DNA from: Morinoia aosen
Lineage: Eukaryota; Arthropoda; Malacostraca; Amphipoda; Talitridae
Assembly (NCBI GenBank): GCA_030386875.1
Contig: CM059560.1
Location: 32,234,183 to 32,298,182, forward strand
Length of the DNA: 64,000 nt
Direction of reading: 5' to 3'
The position numbers and the translations under genes are program-made. Below, piece by piece: positions 23,131 through 34,525 of the stretch; the first letter of the stretch is position 1, and each line of letters opens with the position of its first letter. The notes under the pieces were generated by a model. That model had not been told where the DNA came from and ran no database searches. It was given only the letters and a program-made list of their open reading frames with translations.

Positions 23131-26100
23131 GCGCCAGTCAGGCAACAGCGGGCCAGTCAGGCAATAGTGGGCCAGTCAGGCAACAGCGGGCCAGTCAGGC
23201 AACAGTGGGTCACTCAGGCCACAGCCGGCCAGTCAGGCAACAGCGGGCCAGTCAGGCAACAGCGGGCCAGTCAGGCAACAGCGGGCCAGTCAGGCAACAG
23301 CGGGCCAGTCAGGCAACAGCGGGCCAGTCAGGCAACAGTGGGTCACTCAGGCCACAGCGGGCCAGTCAGGCAACAGCGGGCCAGTCAGGCAACAGCGGGC
23401 CAGTCAGGCAACAGCGGGCCAGTCAGGCAACAGCGGGCCAGTCAGGCAACAGTGGGTCACTCAGGCCACAGCGGGCCAGTCTGGCAACAGCGGGCCAGTC
23501 AGGTCAGAGCGGGTCAGTCAGGCAACAGCGGGCCAGTCAGGCAACAGTGGGTCACTCAGGCCACAGCGGGCCAGTCAGGCAACAGCGGGCCAGTCAGGTC
23601 AGAGCGGGTCAGTCAGGCAACAGCGGGCCAGTCAGGCAACAGCGGGCCAGTCAGGCAACAGCGGGCCAGTCAGGCCACAGCGGGCCAGTCAGGCAACAGC
23701 GGGCCAGTCAGGCAACAGCGGGCCAGTCAGGCAACAGCGGGTCACTCAGGCAACAGCGGGCCAGTCAGGCAACAGCGGGCCAGTCAGGCAACAGCGGGCC
23801 AGTCAGGCAACAGCGGGCCAGTCAGGCAACAGTGGGTCACTCAGGCCACAGCGGGTCAGTCAGGCAACAGCGGGCCAGTCAGGCAACAGCGGGTCAGTCA
23901 GGCAACAGCGGGCCAGTCAGGCAACAGCGGGCCAGTCAGGCAACAGCGGGCCAGTCAGGCAACAGCGGGCCAGTCAGGCAACAGCGGGCCAGTCAGGCAA
24001 CAGCGGGCCAGTCAGGCAACAGCGGGCCAGTCAGGCAACAGCGGGCCAGTCAGGCAACAGCGGGCCAGTCAGGCAACAGCGGGCCAGTCAGGCAACAGCG
24101 GGCCAGTCAGGCAACAGCGGGCCAGTCAGGCAACAGTGGGTCACTCAGGCCACAGCGGGTCAGTCAGGCAACAGCGGGCCAGTCAGGCAACAGCGGGCCA
24201 GTCAGGCAACAGTGGGTCACTCAGGCCACAGCGGGTCAGTCAGGCAACAGCGGGCCAGTCAGGCAACAGCGGGCCAGTCAGGCAACAGCGGGCCAGTCAG
24301 GCAACAGTGGGTCACTCAGGCCACAGCGGGTCAGTCAGGCAACAGCGGGCCAGTCAGGCAACAGCGGGTCACTCAGGCAACAGCGGGCCAGTCAGGCAAC
24401 AGCGGGCCAGTCAGGCAACAGCGGGCCAGTCAGGCAACAGCGGGCCAGTCAGGCAACAGCGGGCCAGTCAGGCAACAGTGGGTCACTCAGGCCACAGCGG
24501 GTCAGTCAGGCAACAGTGGGCCAGTCAGGCAACAGTGGGTCAGTCAGGCAACAGCGGGCCAGTCAGGCCACAGCGGGTCAGTCAGGCAACAGCGGGCCAG
24601 TCAGGCAACAGCGGGCCAGTCAGGCAACAATGGGTCACTCAGGCCACAGCGGGTCAGTCAGGCAACAGCGGGCCAGTCAGGCAACAGCGGGTCAGTCAGG
24701 CAACAGCGGGCCAGTCAGGCAACAGTGGGTCACTCAGGCCACAGCGGGTCAGTCAGGCAACAGCGGGCCAGTCAGGCAACAGCGGGCCAGTCAGGCAACA
24801 GTGGGTCACTCAGGCCACAGCGGGTCAGTCAGGCAACAGCGGGCCAGTCAGGCAACAGTGGGTCACTCAGGCCACAGCGGGTCAGTCAGGCCACAGCGGG
24901 CCAGTCAGGCAACAGCGGGCCAGTCAGGCAACAGCGGGCCAGTCAGGCAACAGCGGGCCAGTCAGGCAACAGCGGGCCAGTCAGGCAACAGTGGGTCACT
25001 CAGGCCACAGCGGGTCAGTCAGGCAACAGCGGGCCAGTCAGGCAACAGTGGGTCACTCAGGCCACAGCGGGTCAGTCAGGCAACAGCGGGCCAGTCAGGC
25101 AACAGCGGGCCAGTCAGGCAACAGTGGGTCACTCAGGCCACAGCGGGTCAGTCAGGCAACAGCGGGCCAGTCAGGCAACAGCGGGCCAGTCAGGCCACAG
25201 CGGGCCAGTCAGGCAACAGCGGGCCAGTCAGGCAACAGTGGGTCACTCAGGCAACAGCGGGCCAGTCAGGCAACAGCGGGCCAGTCAGGCAACAGTGGGT
25301 CACTCAGGCCACAGCGGGTCAGTCAGGCAACAGCGGGCCAGTCAGGCAACAGCGGGCCAGTCAGGCAACAGCGGGCCAGTCAGGCAACAGTGGGTCACTC
25401 AGGCCACAGCGGGTCAGTCAGGCAACAGCGGGCCAGTCAGGCAACAGCGGGCCAGTCAGGCAACAGCGGGCCAGTCAGGCAACAGTGGGTCACTCAGGCC
25501 ACAGCGGGTCAGTCAGGCAACAGCGGGCCAGTCAGGCAACAGCGGGCCAGTCAGGCCACAGCGGGTCAGTCAGGCAACAGTGGGTCACTCAGGCCACAGC
25601 GGGTCAGTCAGGCAACAGCGGGCCAGTCAGGCAACAGTGGGTCACTCAGGCCACAGCGGGCCAGTCAGGCAACAGCGGGCCAGTCAGGCAACAGCGGGCC
25701 AGTCAGGCAACAGTGGGTCACTCAGGCAACAGCGGGTCAGTCAGGCAACAGCGGGCCAGTCAGGCAACAGTGGGTCACTCAGGCCACAGCGGGTCAGTCA
25801 GGCAACAGCGGGCCAGTCAGGCAACAGTGGGTCACTCAGGCCACAGCGGGTCAGTCAGGCAACAGCGGGCCAGTCAGGCAACAGTGGGTCACTCAGGCCA
25901 CAGCGGGTCAGTCAGGCAACAGCGGGCCAGTCAGGCAACAGCGGGCCAGTCAGGCAACAGCGGGTCACTCAGGCCACAGCGGGTCAGTCAGGCAACAGCG
26001 GGCCAGTCAGGCAACAGTGGGTCACTCAGGCCACAGCGGGTCAGTCAGGCAACAGCGGGCCAGTCAGGCAACAGCGGGCCAGTCAGGCAACAGCGGGCCA

Positions 26101-27207
26101 GTCAGGCAACAGCGGGCCAGTCAGGCAACAGCGGGCCAGTCAGGTCAGAGCGGGTCAGTCAGGCAACAGTGGGTCACTCAGGCCACAGCGGGTCAGTCAG
26201 GCAACAGCGGGTCAGTCAGGCAACAGCGGGCCAGTCAGGCAACAGCGGGCCAGTCAGGCAACAGCGGGCCAGTCAGGCAACAGTGGGTCACTCAGGCCAC
26301 AGCGGGCCAGTCAGGCAACAGCGGGCCAGTCAGGCAACAGCGGGTCACTCAGGCCACAGCGGGCCAGTCAGGCAACAGCGGGCCAGTCAGGTCAGAGCGG
26401 GTCAGTCAGGCAACAGCGGGCAAGTCAGGCAACAGCGGGTCAGTCAGGCAACAGTGGGTCAGTCAGGCAACAGCGGGCCATTCAGGCAACAGCAGGCCAG
26501 TCAGGCAACAGCAGGCCAGTCAGGCAACAGCGGGCCAGTCAGGCAACAGCGGGCCAGTCAGGCAACAGCAGGCCAGTCAGGCAACAGCGGGCCAGTCAGG
26601 CAACAGCGGGCCAGTCAGCCCACAGCGGGCCAGTCAGGCAACAGCGGGCCAGTCAGGCAACAGCAGGCCAGTCAGGCAACAGCAGGCCAGTCAGGCAACA
26701 GCGGGCCAGTCAGGCAACAGCGGGCCAGTCAGGCAACAGCGGGCCAGTCAGGCAACAGCGGGCCAGTCAGGCAACAGCGGATCAGTCAGGCAACAGCGGG
26801 CCAGTCAGGCAACAGCGGGCCAGTCAGGCAACAGCGGGCCAGTCAGGCAACAGCGGATCAGTCAGGCAACAGCGGGCCAGTCAGGCAACAGCGGGCCAGT
26901 CAGGTCAGAGCGGGTCAGTCAGGCAACAGCGGGCAAGTCAGGCAACAGCGGGTCAGTCAGGCAACAGTGGGTCAGTCAGGCAACAGCGGGCCAGTCAGGC
27001 AACAGCAGGCCAGTCAGGCAACAGCGGGCCAGTCAGGCAACAGCGGGCCAGTCAGGCAACAGCAGGCCAGTCAGGCAACAGCGGGCCAGTCAGGCAACAG
27101 CGGGCCAGTCAGGCAACAGCGGGCCAGTCAGGCAACAGCGGGCCAGTCAGGCAACAGCGGGCCAGTCAGGCATCAGCGGATCAGTTAGGCAACAGTGCGC
27201 CAAGCGA
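23131..27207. repeat. 19-bp minisatellite array, about 214 copies (4.1 kb)
   Basis: Main unit 'ggcaacagcgggccagtca'. Recurrent variants are '...agtgggtcactca' (B), 'ggccacagcgggtcagtca' (C), 'ggtcagagcgggtcagtca' (D), and, only near the right end, '...agcaggccagtca' and '...agcggatcagtca'. All three plus-strand frames are open throughout, because no frame of the unit contains a stop and 19 bp cycles the frame. The minus strand has a TGA in each unit. The longest frame has no AUG, only a GTG at 23041. Not called as a gene. Confidence 0.97.
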
Positions 27208-28265
27208 GACTTGCCGAACAGGGAAATTGGTCACAAATCCATTAGTTTACTCTATAAAAAATGTACGCACAAAAATGGTTCTTTTTTATTCAACGTAAAT
27301 AGTTTCCATAATCTTCCTCGCATTTTGGAAGTGTACTAAGCTTTGAGACTATTACCAATAACATGTGTATGTTTTAAAGAAAATTCTAACCCTTTAGTTT
27401 TTCATCAAAACAAAATTCGTACTTTTGTTCGTAAGGTAGAATTCCCTCGTTCAAATATACGAGTATGTTCTGAAAAGTTCATTGTTTTCTACATCAAAAG
27501 GATCTGGAACGACGCATGTCATGACACGGCCTTTTTATCTGTTACAACTTCAATGAATTCTAAATTGGTTCTACAAGAAACGTTTCGTGCGTGAGAAGGG
27601 TTGCAGCCTCAAGCCCACATCTTTAACAACTTCATATCGTCTTTCATCGCAACAAAAACTCCACGGATCGCAGCCAAATATGAACAAGTCCATTCTTATT
27701 GGATTTAATATGTTAAACATCAGTCCTGTAATATCATGGCATGCAGTCTCCTTTAATTCAGTTTGAATTCACTCGAGCCGCAGCTTGCAGGGAACACGCA
27801 AGCCACGGTTGAGCTACTGTAAAGCTCCCAGGTCGATACACGTTGTTACTCTTTTAAAACGAGTTTAGAAGCTAATATTCCTCGCATTCGTTTGGCTGGA
27901 ATGAGAGCTGCATTGTAAATCCGGAAAGTAACTGTTTAAGAGTTCCGGTATGTATTTGTTTTTGAGGTACGTAAAAGACTGCTAGTTCAGGCTGGAGAGC
28001 GTTAGGGAAATGATTGATGGATTTCGTTCTTTCAAGGGCTGCGAAGAACCGGAAACGTTGACGGAACTTCACTGTACAACGTAGTCCGTATTCGCTAGGT
28101 TGCTACGGTATTTACGGAAATTTCTCTTTTGGATACAAACTATCCCTAAACTGACGGATCAATGAAATGTCTTGTGAGGAAGATGACGATTATTCACAAC
28201 TGCTGTAGCAATTTTTCAACATATTGACTGTCAAATTCCTTAGAATGAAGTCCGCAATAGACTCA
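27208..28265. other. No gene recognised
   Basis: Flank of the 19-bp array; nothing identified. Confidence 0.5.
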
Positions 28266-28267
28266 TT

Positions 28268-28458
28268 CACTCTGGGTGTAGATTTATTGTACATGCAGTT
28301 TGAGCGCAGACTTTCATGCACTTGGAGCGCAGATTTGAATTCACCTTGAGTGCAGAGTTGCGTGCAACCCGAGCACAGATATACCTACACTGTGAGTGGA
28401 GATTTACACGCACGCTGCATGCGAACTCGACTGACTTGAAGCGCAAATATTTCACAAC
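28268..28458. repeat. Diverged 23-bp tandem repeat, ~7-8 copies
   Basis: Units start at 28299, 28322, 28345, 28368, 28391, 28414 and 28436. They share the pattern '.tgagcgcaga.tt...tgcac'. Spacing is exactly 23 bp for five units and 22 for one. An old array, unlike the homogeneous ones nearby. Confidence 0.75.
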
Positions 28459-28459
28459 A

Positions 28460-28893
28460 CAGAGAGCTTCGCAAAAAGCAGCGACTCGTTCACGGTCATC
28501 CAGAGTCTGACGCTACGGTCACGCGAGCTCTGGGGATGCTAGAGGCAAGTACGAAGATTACATCGATCTCTGTGCAATAAATACTTACTAAGGCTATGAT
28601 ACTCTTGCGCAATGCATACGTGCATGTCGTGCCGATGTTTAGCGTGGAATTGGTTTAGTGCGAGAAATACTCGCATAACAATAACGGGCTTTCCATGCTC
28701 GTGCACGGTGTGCAAATATTGGGCGTGAGATTAGTCCTGTTCACCGTGACGTTTATTGGTGTTACGAACAGTAATAACTTGCATAAAATGACCTGAAATT
28801 GTGTAGGATTTTTTTTTGCATAAATTCAGCCCGACACCTAATTTTTGCAGCATTAACCTAAGCAGAGAATTAGTTCAAGATAGTAATTTGATG
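28460..28893. other. No gene recognised
   Basis: Nothing identified between the 23-bp array and the Tc1 element. Confidence 0.5.
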
Positions 28894-30507
28894 CAGTGGA
28901 TAGAGTACGGGGTCAAAATAATACAACACGTTGATTAGATCGCCAGATTTCACATTTAAAATACCACATACAATTACGAAAATTGGACTATGTATGAACA
29001 ATAGTATAAAAAGGGTAATAATATATCCAAAACTCACAAAAATTTAATAGAAAAATATATAGGAACATGAATAATAAACACTTGAACAAAAGTTTACAAC
29101 ATATTTTAAGATATACACACAAAAATACTTCGATGTATAACGCCGTTATTATTAGTTATGGCTTCGAGACGTTTAGAGCAGTTCACTACCAGCCTTTTAC
29201 AAGTTTCGGGTGTAATCTTATTCCATTCTTCAATGTAAATTTTTTATTCAGTGATGTTATTGAGACCTCTCTCCTGAATCTTCAATTGCAATTTCCTCCA
29301 CAAGTTTTCGATCGGATTCATGTCAGGGGATTGATTTGGCCGTTCTTAAATGTTTATCTTCTTCATCCTTACCGTTCCTTGGTTTCGTTTGCAGTATGCT
29401 TTGGATCATTGTCTTGATGGAAGTTCTATCCACGTTTCAATTTTAACAAACAAGCTGAAGGTAAGAGTTGCTCTTCCAATATTTCAAGATATTTCCTGTC
29501 ATTCATGGTTCCTTCAATGATGTGAAGTTCACCTACCCCTGATGAGTTGAAACACCCCTCACACCCTGATTGAGGCACCACCAAACTTAACAGTGGGTAT
29601 GTTGCACTTTGGGTTCATACTCTTAGTTTTGTTGCCTCCAAACATGGTTTGTGCTGTTTCTCCAAAATAGTTCGATTTTGGCTTCATCTGACCACAGTAA
29701 TGAGTTCCAAAACGCTGCTGGCTTATTAAAATGGTCGTTGGCATACTTCAGCCTGGCCTTGACGTGACGATTCTGGAGAAGAGGTGTCCTACGAAGGGTG
29801 CGGGAGCGAAGACCTTCACGGTGTTAGTGCCCTGCTGATCGTGTGTTTGCTGGGTTCGATCCCTGATACTTTGAGATCGTCCTCCAATTCTTCACGAGCA
29901 GTTTAAGGCCGCTGTACTACTGTTCGGACGAGTTTTAGAACAACACGGTTGTTAATGTTCCGTGGACCGCCACTTTAAGGCTTGCTGAAATTCGTATTCC
30001 GGCATTTCCACTTACGTATTATGGTACCAACCGAGGCTATAGGAACACACAGTTGTGCTCATATCTTCCGATATCTCAAACCTTCATTATCGAGCTTCTC
30101 AATACGTTGGCGAAAATCTTGGCTGATGTCTTTATTGTTACCCATGCTTACGACCTTTCAGAACTAGAGCTGCAGTACCAATGAAAGGTTATTGGAGATG
30201 AATGATGACAAAAGATCGATTGCCAAATAGTAAAATGTATTAGAAAATTCTGGAATAATCCTATGATAATTTTAATGCATAATATCGAGAAAACCATCGG
30301 GTACTGTAAACTTTTGTTCACGTATTTATTATACATGTTTCTATCTATTTTTGTATTAAATTTTTGCGAGTTTTAGATACATTATTAAACTTTTTATAAT
30401 CTTGTTTATTTATAATCCAATTTTCGTATATGTAGGTGGTTAAGAATTGTGTAATCTGTTGATTTAATCAACGTGTCTTACATATTATTTTGCCCCCCCC
30501 CCCACTG
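28894..30507 (-). mobile_element. Tc1-like DNA transposon with ~205-bp terminal inverted repeats
   Basis: The left end begins cagtgg at 28894. The right end, reversed, begins CAGTG followed by an 11-G run and 'caaaataata', the usual Tc1 style (CAGTGGGGGCAAAA). The two arms (28894-29098 and 30305-30507) align over their whole length, sharing 'acgttgatta', 'tacgaaaattgga', 'aaaatttaata' and 'gaacaaaagtttaca'. A TA follows the right end (30508-30509); the left flank reads TG. The element encloses a broken transposase on the minus strand. Confidence 0.9.
29100..30145 (-). pseudogene. Tc1-like transposase, broken
   Basis: The start at 30145 reads 'MGNNKDISQDFRQRIEKLDN', matching the Tc1 N-terminal helix-turn-helix. 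It continues with 'IASVGTIIRKWK', then 'TPLLQNRHVKARLKYANDH', then the first catalytic region 'WSDEAKIELF' near 29690-29660, and 'NPKCNIPTVKFGG'. Internal stops (for example just after 'GLRYRKI') and frameshifts kill it. Length from start to the left inverted repeat fits the usual ~340 codons. Confidence 0.88.
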
Positions 30508-30509
30508 TA

Positions 30510-31585
30510 TGTTTTGCTGAAAACTAGTTGTGCAGTGGTGTTCTCCTGTACATTTTGATTCACTCTGGAGCCAGATTTTCAAACAATTGACGTCTTGGCA
30601 GTAGCACAGCCGAATGCAAAAATTCTTCTCTCGACTTGGCTACGCTAAGGGCTTCATTTCTGGCCAAAAGTAATGAGGTTAGAACTCCTAATTTAAAATT
30701 TACTGACTCTTGGTTTAAAAAACAGCACGTAGCGCAGACCATTTGTCAAAAAAACCTTCGTTGCTAGCTTCACGGTAATGTCTGAAAATCTAACTCCTGA
30801 TACGTGTTGATTAATATTACACGTCCGCCCAGGGAGCTTGCACGGCAGAGCAGTGCGATGGTCAAATTCAGCTTCATTCTTACTGTTCTCAAGAGTTCAT
30901 AACGCCGCAATGCATAGACCAATATAAGTTATCTGCAATTTCTAAATTTGATTTGAAATTTAAAGCCCATAGGAGTAAAGTGAGAAGGGATTCTCGTTTT
31001 GGGTGATACATCTTGTGAAAATATTGAAGGTAGCAACGAACAACGTGAGGGATAAGTTTTTCGCTTGAAAAGTTCTAAAAATATCTCTAATACACAAATG
31101 TTCGCAGTGAGGGATGGCTGAAGGTGCACGAGCATCGCTGCTTTTACATTGATGTGGTCCAGAAGCACTCGAGGTTGCAATTCTTATTCAAACGTTTGAG
31201 TCTGAACTATGTTTTTTCTGGCGCAGTCGAGATACGAAGAATTATGGCGCTCAATCCATTTTTCGTCCTGAGATGGAATTAATTTCACAGAGTGAGCTGA
31301 AAACATTTTAATGTCCTGCTGATATTTTTGCAGGTTATTTTCTCGTGAATATTTGGACGATGACTTGGCCGAGGAAATAACTGAGATTGCAACAGAATGA
31401 AATAGAAACATGAATATTTCAACTGACAGATTACCAAGAGAGTTAAGAGTAACAAAAATGACATTTTGTTTGCTGCTGGAGTAAGCGAGTGAAGAAAATC
31501 GCTTATGTTTTTATCGAGTGATCGCACACACCACAGCATGAGGGGATGCACTGTTGCGATAGTGGTAACCTCTTCATGTCTGGCA
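30510..31585. other. No gene recognised
   Basis: Short frames only, no recognisable domain. Confidence 0.5.
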
Positions 31586-32090
31586 CCAATTCATGTCATG
31601 TTCACAGGCGCGACAAATTCGTGTCATGTTCACATCCACGACAGATTCATGTAATGTTCACATCCACGACAGATTCATGTCATGTTCACATCCACGACAG
31701 ATTCATGTCGCGTTCACAGCCACGAAGGATTCATGTCGTGTTCGCATCCACGACAGAATCATGTCGCGTTCACAGCAACAAAAGATTCATGTCGTGTTCG
31801 CATCCACGACAGATTCACGTCGCGTTCACAGCCACGAAAGATTCACGTCGCGTTCACAGCCACGAAAGATTCATGTTGCGTTCACAGCCACGAAAGATTC
31901 ATGTCGTGTTCGCATCCACGCCAGATTCATGTCATGTTTACATCCACGACAGATTCATGTCGCGTTCACAGCCACGATAGATTCATGTCGTGTTCGCATC
32001 CACGATAGATTCATGTCATGTTCACATCCACGAAAGATTCAGGTCGGTTCACACATCCACGGCAGATCCATGCCGTGTCCAGGACAGACC
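31586..32090. repeat. 28-bp minisatellite, about 18 copies
   Basis: The unit is built from 'gattcatgtc[a/g][t/c]gttcaca' plus '[tc/gc]cacga[c/a]a'. Two main variant types ('atgttcacatccacgac' and 'cgttcacagccacgaaa') are interspersed. Open in all plus frames; no independent support for coding. Confidence 0.92.
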
Positions 32091-32560
32091 GTGACAAACG
32101 AGCACTGCAATGCAGCGCCGCAGCTTGGCGCGTTCCAGCCAAGGGAGCTTGCGTAGGCCAAACCTTCATTAACATAAAAGCCGTCCGTCCGCAGACAAAA
32201 CAGCCTCTGCGGTCCCCAACAAGTTCAAAAATCCGCTTGCCGGCGGAAGAGTGTCAAAAAATACACTAGCGGGCGAACGTTTTGGTTTCGAGCGAGGTTT
32301 TAGGAAGCGCTCTCAGGAGAGGCGAGTTGCTGTTTTGATCTCGCTCTTCCTTTGCTCGCCGCCCGCTTGCCGCTGATTTGCTGCGCCGCCTCAGCGACCG
32401 TTCACGGGGTTTTGGTGAACGTGCACGTTTTTGTGGAATTAAGGAATGCAATGAAAGTATCCGGTCTCTCCTCGTCGCAGAGCTCGAGACTCTCTCGTGG
32501 CCCCGGTGAGGCTCAGTTCGCTCAGCACGGCAGCTCTTACTGGATTACGAGGCAAAATTT
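32091..32560. other. GC-rich, CpG-containing stretch, no gene recognised
   Basis: 32250-32520 is much richer in G+C than its flanks, with many CpGs ('tcgccgcccgcttgccgc'). Frames here show no known domain. Confidence 0.4.
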
Positions 32561-32915
32561 TTTTTTACACAAACAACTATTAGAGATAAACTGGAGCTCA
32601 CATGCTACATATGTGCTTCAAAACTTAACAAAGAACAACATTAATGAGCTTATAATAATTGCAACAAAACCCTGCTTTATACAAAGAGGTATTTAAATAT
32701 AAGAATTAAAATGAGTAATAAGAACGTGTAATAACTCGCAGAATTGAACGGATTTAGTCAAAGTATTTATGAAATCCTGAAAAAATACTAGTCTCATTGG
32801 GTTTGCTTGTAACCAAGATACACAGTCCGGCATAAAAGCTGCAGCAAAATGAAAAATGCATACAAATTTAGCGCTACCCTAAAAAACGACACGCTGGTCA
32901 AAAGAACAACTCATC
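32561..32915. other. No gene recognised
   Basis: AT-rich spacer. Confidence 0.5.
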
Positions 32916-32919
32916 TTCC

Positions 32920-33105
32920 CTATGGGAAATCATCTTCCCCCTGATCTATAGCCCTTGGATTTAATCCTTTGGGGACTAAATTTCTTTCTTCAAAGAAGAG
33001 TTTACTGTGATAAACCTACAAATCTACTCCAGCTCCATGCATCATCCATCGAGGAAGAAATCCAACAAATTGGCTCTGATTTTAGCAGTGCCGTAATGAA
33101 CAAAT
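32920..33105 (+). pseudogene. Mariner-like transposase C-terminal fragment
   Basis: Reads 'PPDL*PLDLILWGLNFFL' followed by 'RRVYCDKPTNL' and 'EEEIQQIGSDFS'. This corresponds to the 'PPRSPDLNPLDFFLWG.L...VY' block and the C-terminal helix of mariner-type transposases. It has an internal stop and substitutions, and no terminal repeats nearby. Confidence 0.75.
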
Positions 33106-33112
33106 AGAGAAA

Positions 33113-33955
33113 GGAAAGGAGAACAGTTTATTTTCCAATACCAATGACACAAAAACCATCATTGATTTTAAAATGTTTTAATATAAAGATCCTTGATTCA
33201 CACAAATGGGTATACCCATGTCAATAGACGAAACAAATGATTGAGAGAAAAGAATCGAAAAATGCATTCCCTTTGTTGCGTGAATCTAGGTTTTATAATG
33301 TATGAAAAAACAAATTAAAAACAAAACTATACAATACCAGTGACTGTACAAAATCTGTTTTTATTGTAGCATTTTTTCCGCACTTCTAAAATCTTCCAAT
33401 GCAGAATAAAATAATTTCCTTTTGGGATGTCATAAAGAGCTTGTAAATTAAAACAAATACAGCATTCATCACCACCTCTTCACCTGCTTTTGATTATATC
33501 GGCTTCCTTCTCGAGTGTGCGCAATCATTGCGGGCTGTGAAGTCATACCTCTAACGCGGTGGAAGAGCTGAGCTCCGGCAATACCGGTCCGTAAGGGTGG
33601 TCGTTGCAGAGGATTCAGGGACTCTGCGTTGCCGAGGCAGTTGAACCATTTATGGTTTTAGCTCTCTGGAGCCCGAGCCCTCTTACCTACAACTTCTTGA
33701 ACTACGTATTAGTAGTACTTCGCAATTTAGGAGGGAGACCCTTGAGGGTGGTTTCTACGTCTTCATCTTCAAGTTCCACATTACGGAATCCGCGGGCCGA
33801 TATCACTCCTCTTCCTTTTTCATTTATATAGTTTTGCGAAGTGACGACGCATTGTTGAAAACACACTTATTAGCGTGCACTTACATCGAAATACGAGCTC
33901 AAGAACATACGATATCAGGGATTAAAGTCGAAAGTCAAATGGGTAGTTTTAAAAA
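33113..33955. repeat. Family B interspersed repeat, copy B2, left part
   Basis: 'cagtttattttccaatacc', 'atgtcaatagacgaaacaaa' and 'tgattgaga' at 33125-33245 match B1 and B3. The match resumes at 33835-33905 ('gacgcattgttga', 'gtgcacttacat'). About 500 bp (33300-33820), including a GC-rich block of unknown origin, is absent from B3. The right part continues at 34325 beyond an inserted family A copy. Confidence 0.7.
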
Positions 33956-34310
33956 GATTAGATGTTATTTTGAGCTTCCCTAACTGCTAAACAAAAGCAT
34001 TCCGATGAGAGGAAAGAAGAAGGCACCATTTAGTATTGAGATAATAGAACGCGGAATCGATGCAGAGGGGGCATAGAAAGAATCAGTTGAGAAAGAAGTT
34101 TATGAAACAACTCAAGTACCGAGGAAACAAGTTGTAGGTGCTGAAAAATAGGACAGCATGGTGAACCGAAAAAAGGTGGTTCTTAATAGAACAAACACAT
34201 TTTATTTCAACAAAAAAAAGGCCCGCCTAACTTTTAGCTCGGGCCCTCACACATTTTCCCCTTGGGAGTGCTAATTCCTATAGATACAATAGTTGTATCC
34301 CCCTGAAGGG
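33956..34310 (-). repeat. Family A SINE-like repeat, copy A4, inserted in family B
   Basis: Complete copy from 'gattagatg' to 'cccctgaaggg'. Flanked by ggtagttttaaaaa (33942-33955) and ggtagatttaaaaa (34311-34324), a 14-bp direct repeat with one mismatch, read as a target-site duplication. The interrupted B2 sequence resumes after it. Confidence 0.85.
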
Positions 34311-34324
34311 GGTAGATTTAAAAA

Positions 34325-34525
34325 ATTCTGTGTCTAAGAACACTCATAAGGTCAACATTCGAAACTATTTTTTTCTTCTCTCTTCTACGTGTCAACTAGT
34401 ATGCCAATTAACGAGTTCGGCGAAAATGAAATATTTCATTCCAAAACAAATTATGTTATTTTCTACTCAAATAATACTGGCAAAAAAAGTTCACTATAGG
34501 GTCAGAAACATGAAAAGGATTGTTA
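34325..34525. repeat. Family B copy B2, right part
   Basis: 'tgtctaagaac', 'ggtcaacattcgaaactat' and the end 'gtcagaaacatgaaaa' align with 40645-40820 of B3. Confidence 0.7.

Noticed and set aside
23131..27207. CRISPR-like array
   Set aside because: Repeats are directly adjacent with no unique spacers, and the genome is eukaryotic.
23041..27339. 1,432-codon open frame over the 19-bp array (and two long frames in the other phases)
   Set aside because: All three plus frames are open because the unit has no stop and 19 bp cycles the frame. The longest lacks an AUG, and no unique domain is attached.
29067..29417. 116-codon plus-strand frame
   Set aside because: Antisense shadow of the Tc1 transposase and its left inverted repeat.
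29850..29880. tRNA-like T-arm string 'gggttcgatccc'
   Set aside because: Lies inside the Tc1 transposase coding remnant and matches the expected protein sequence there.
31546..32156. Open frames over the 28-bp array
   Set aside because: Overlapping frames are open in all phases; no silent-site bias or flanking gene structure.
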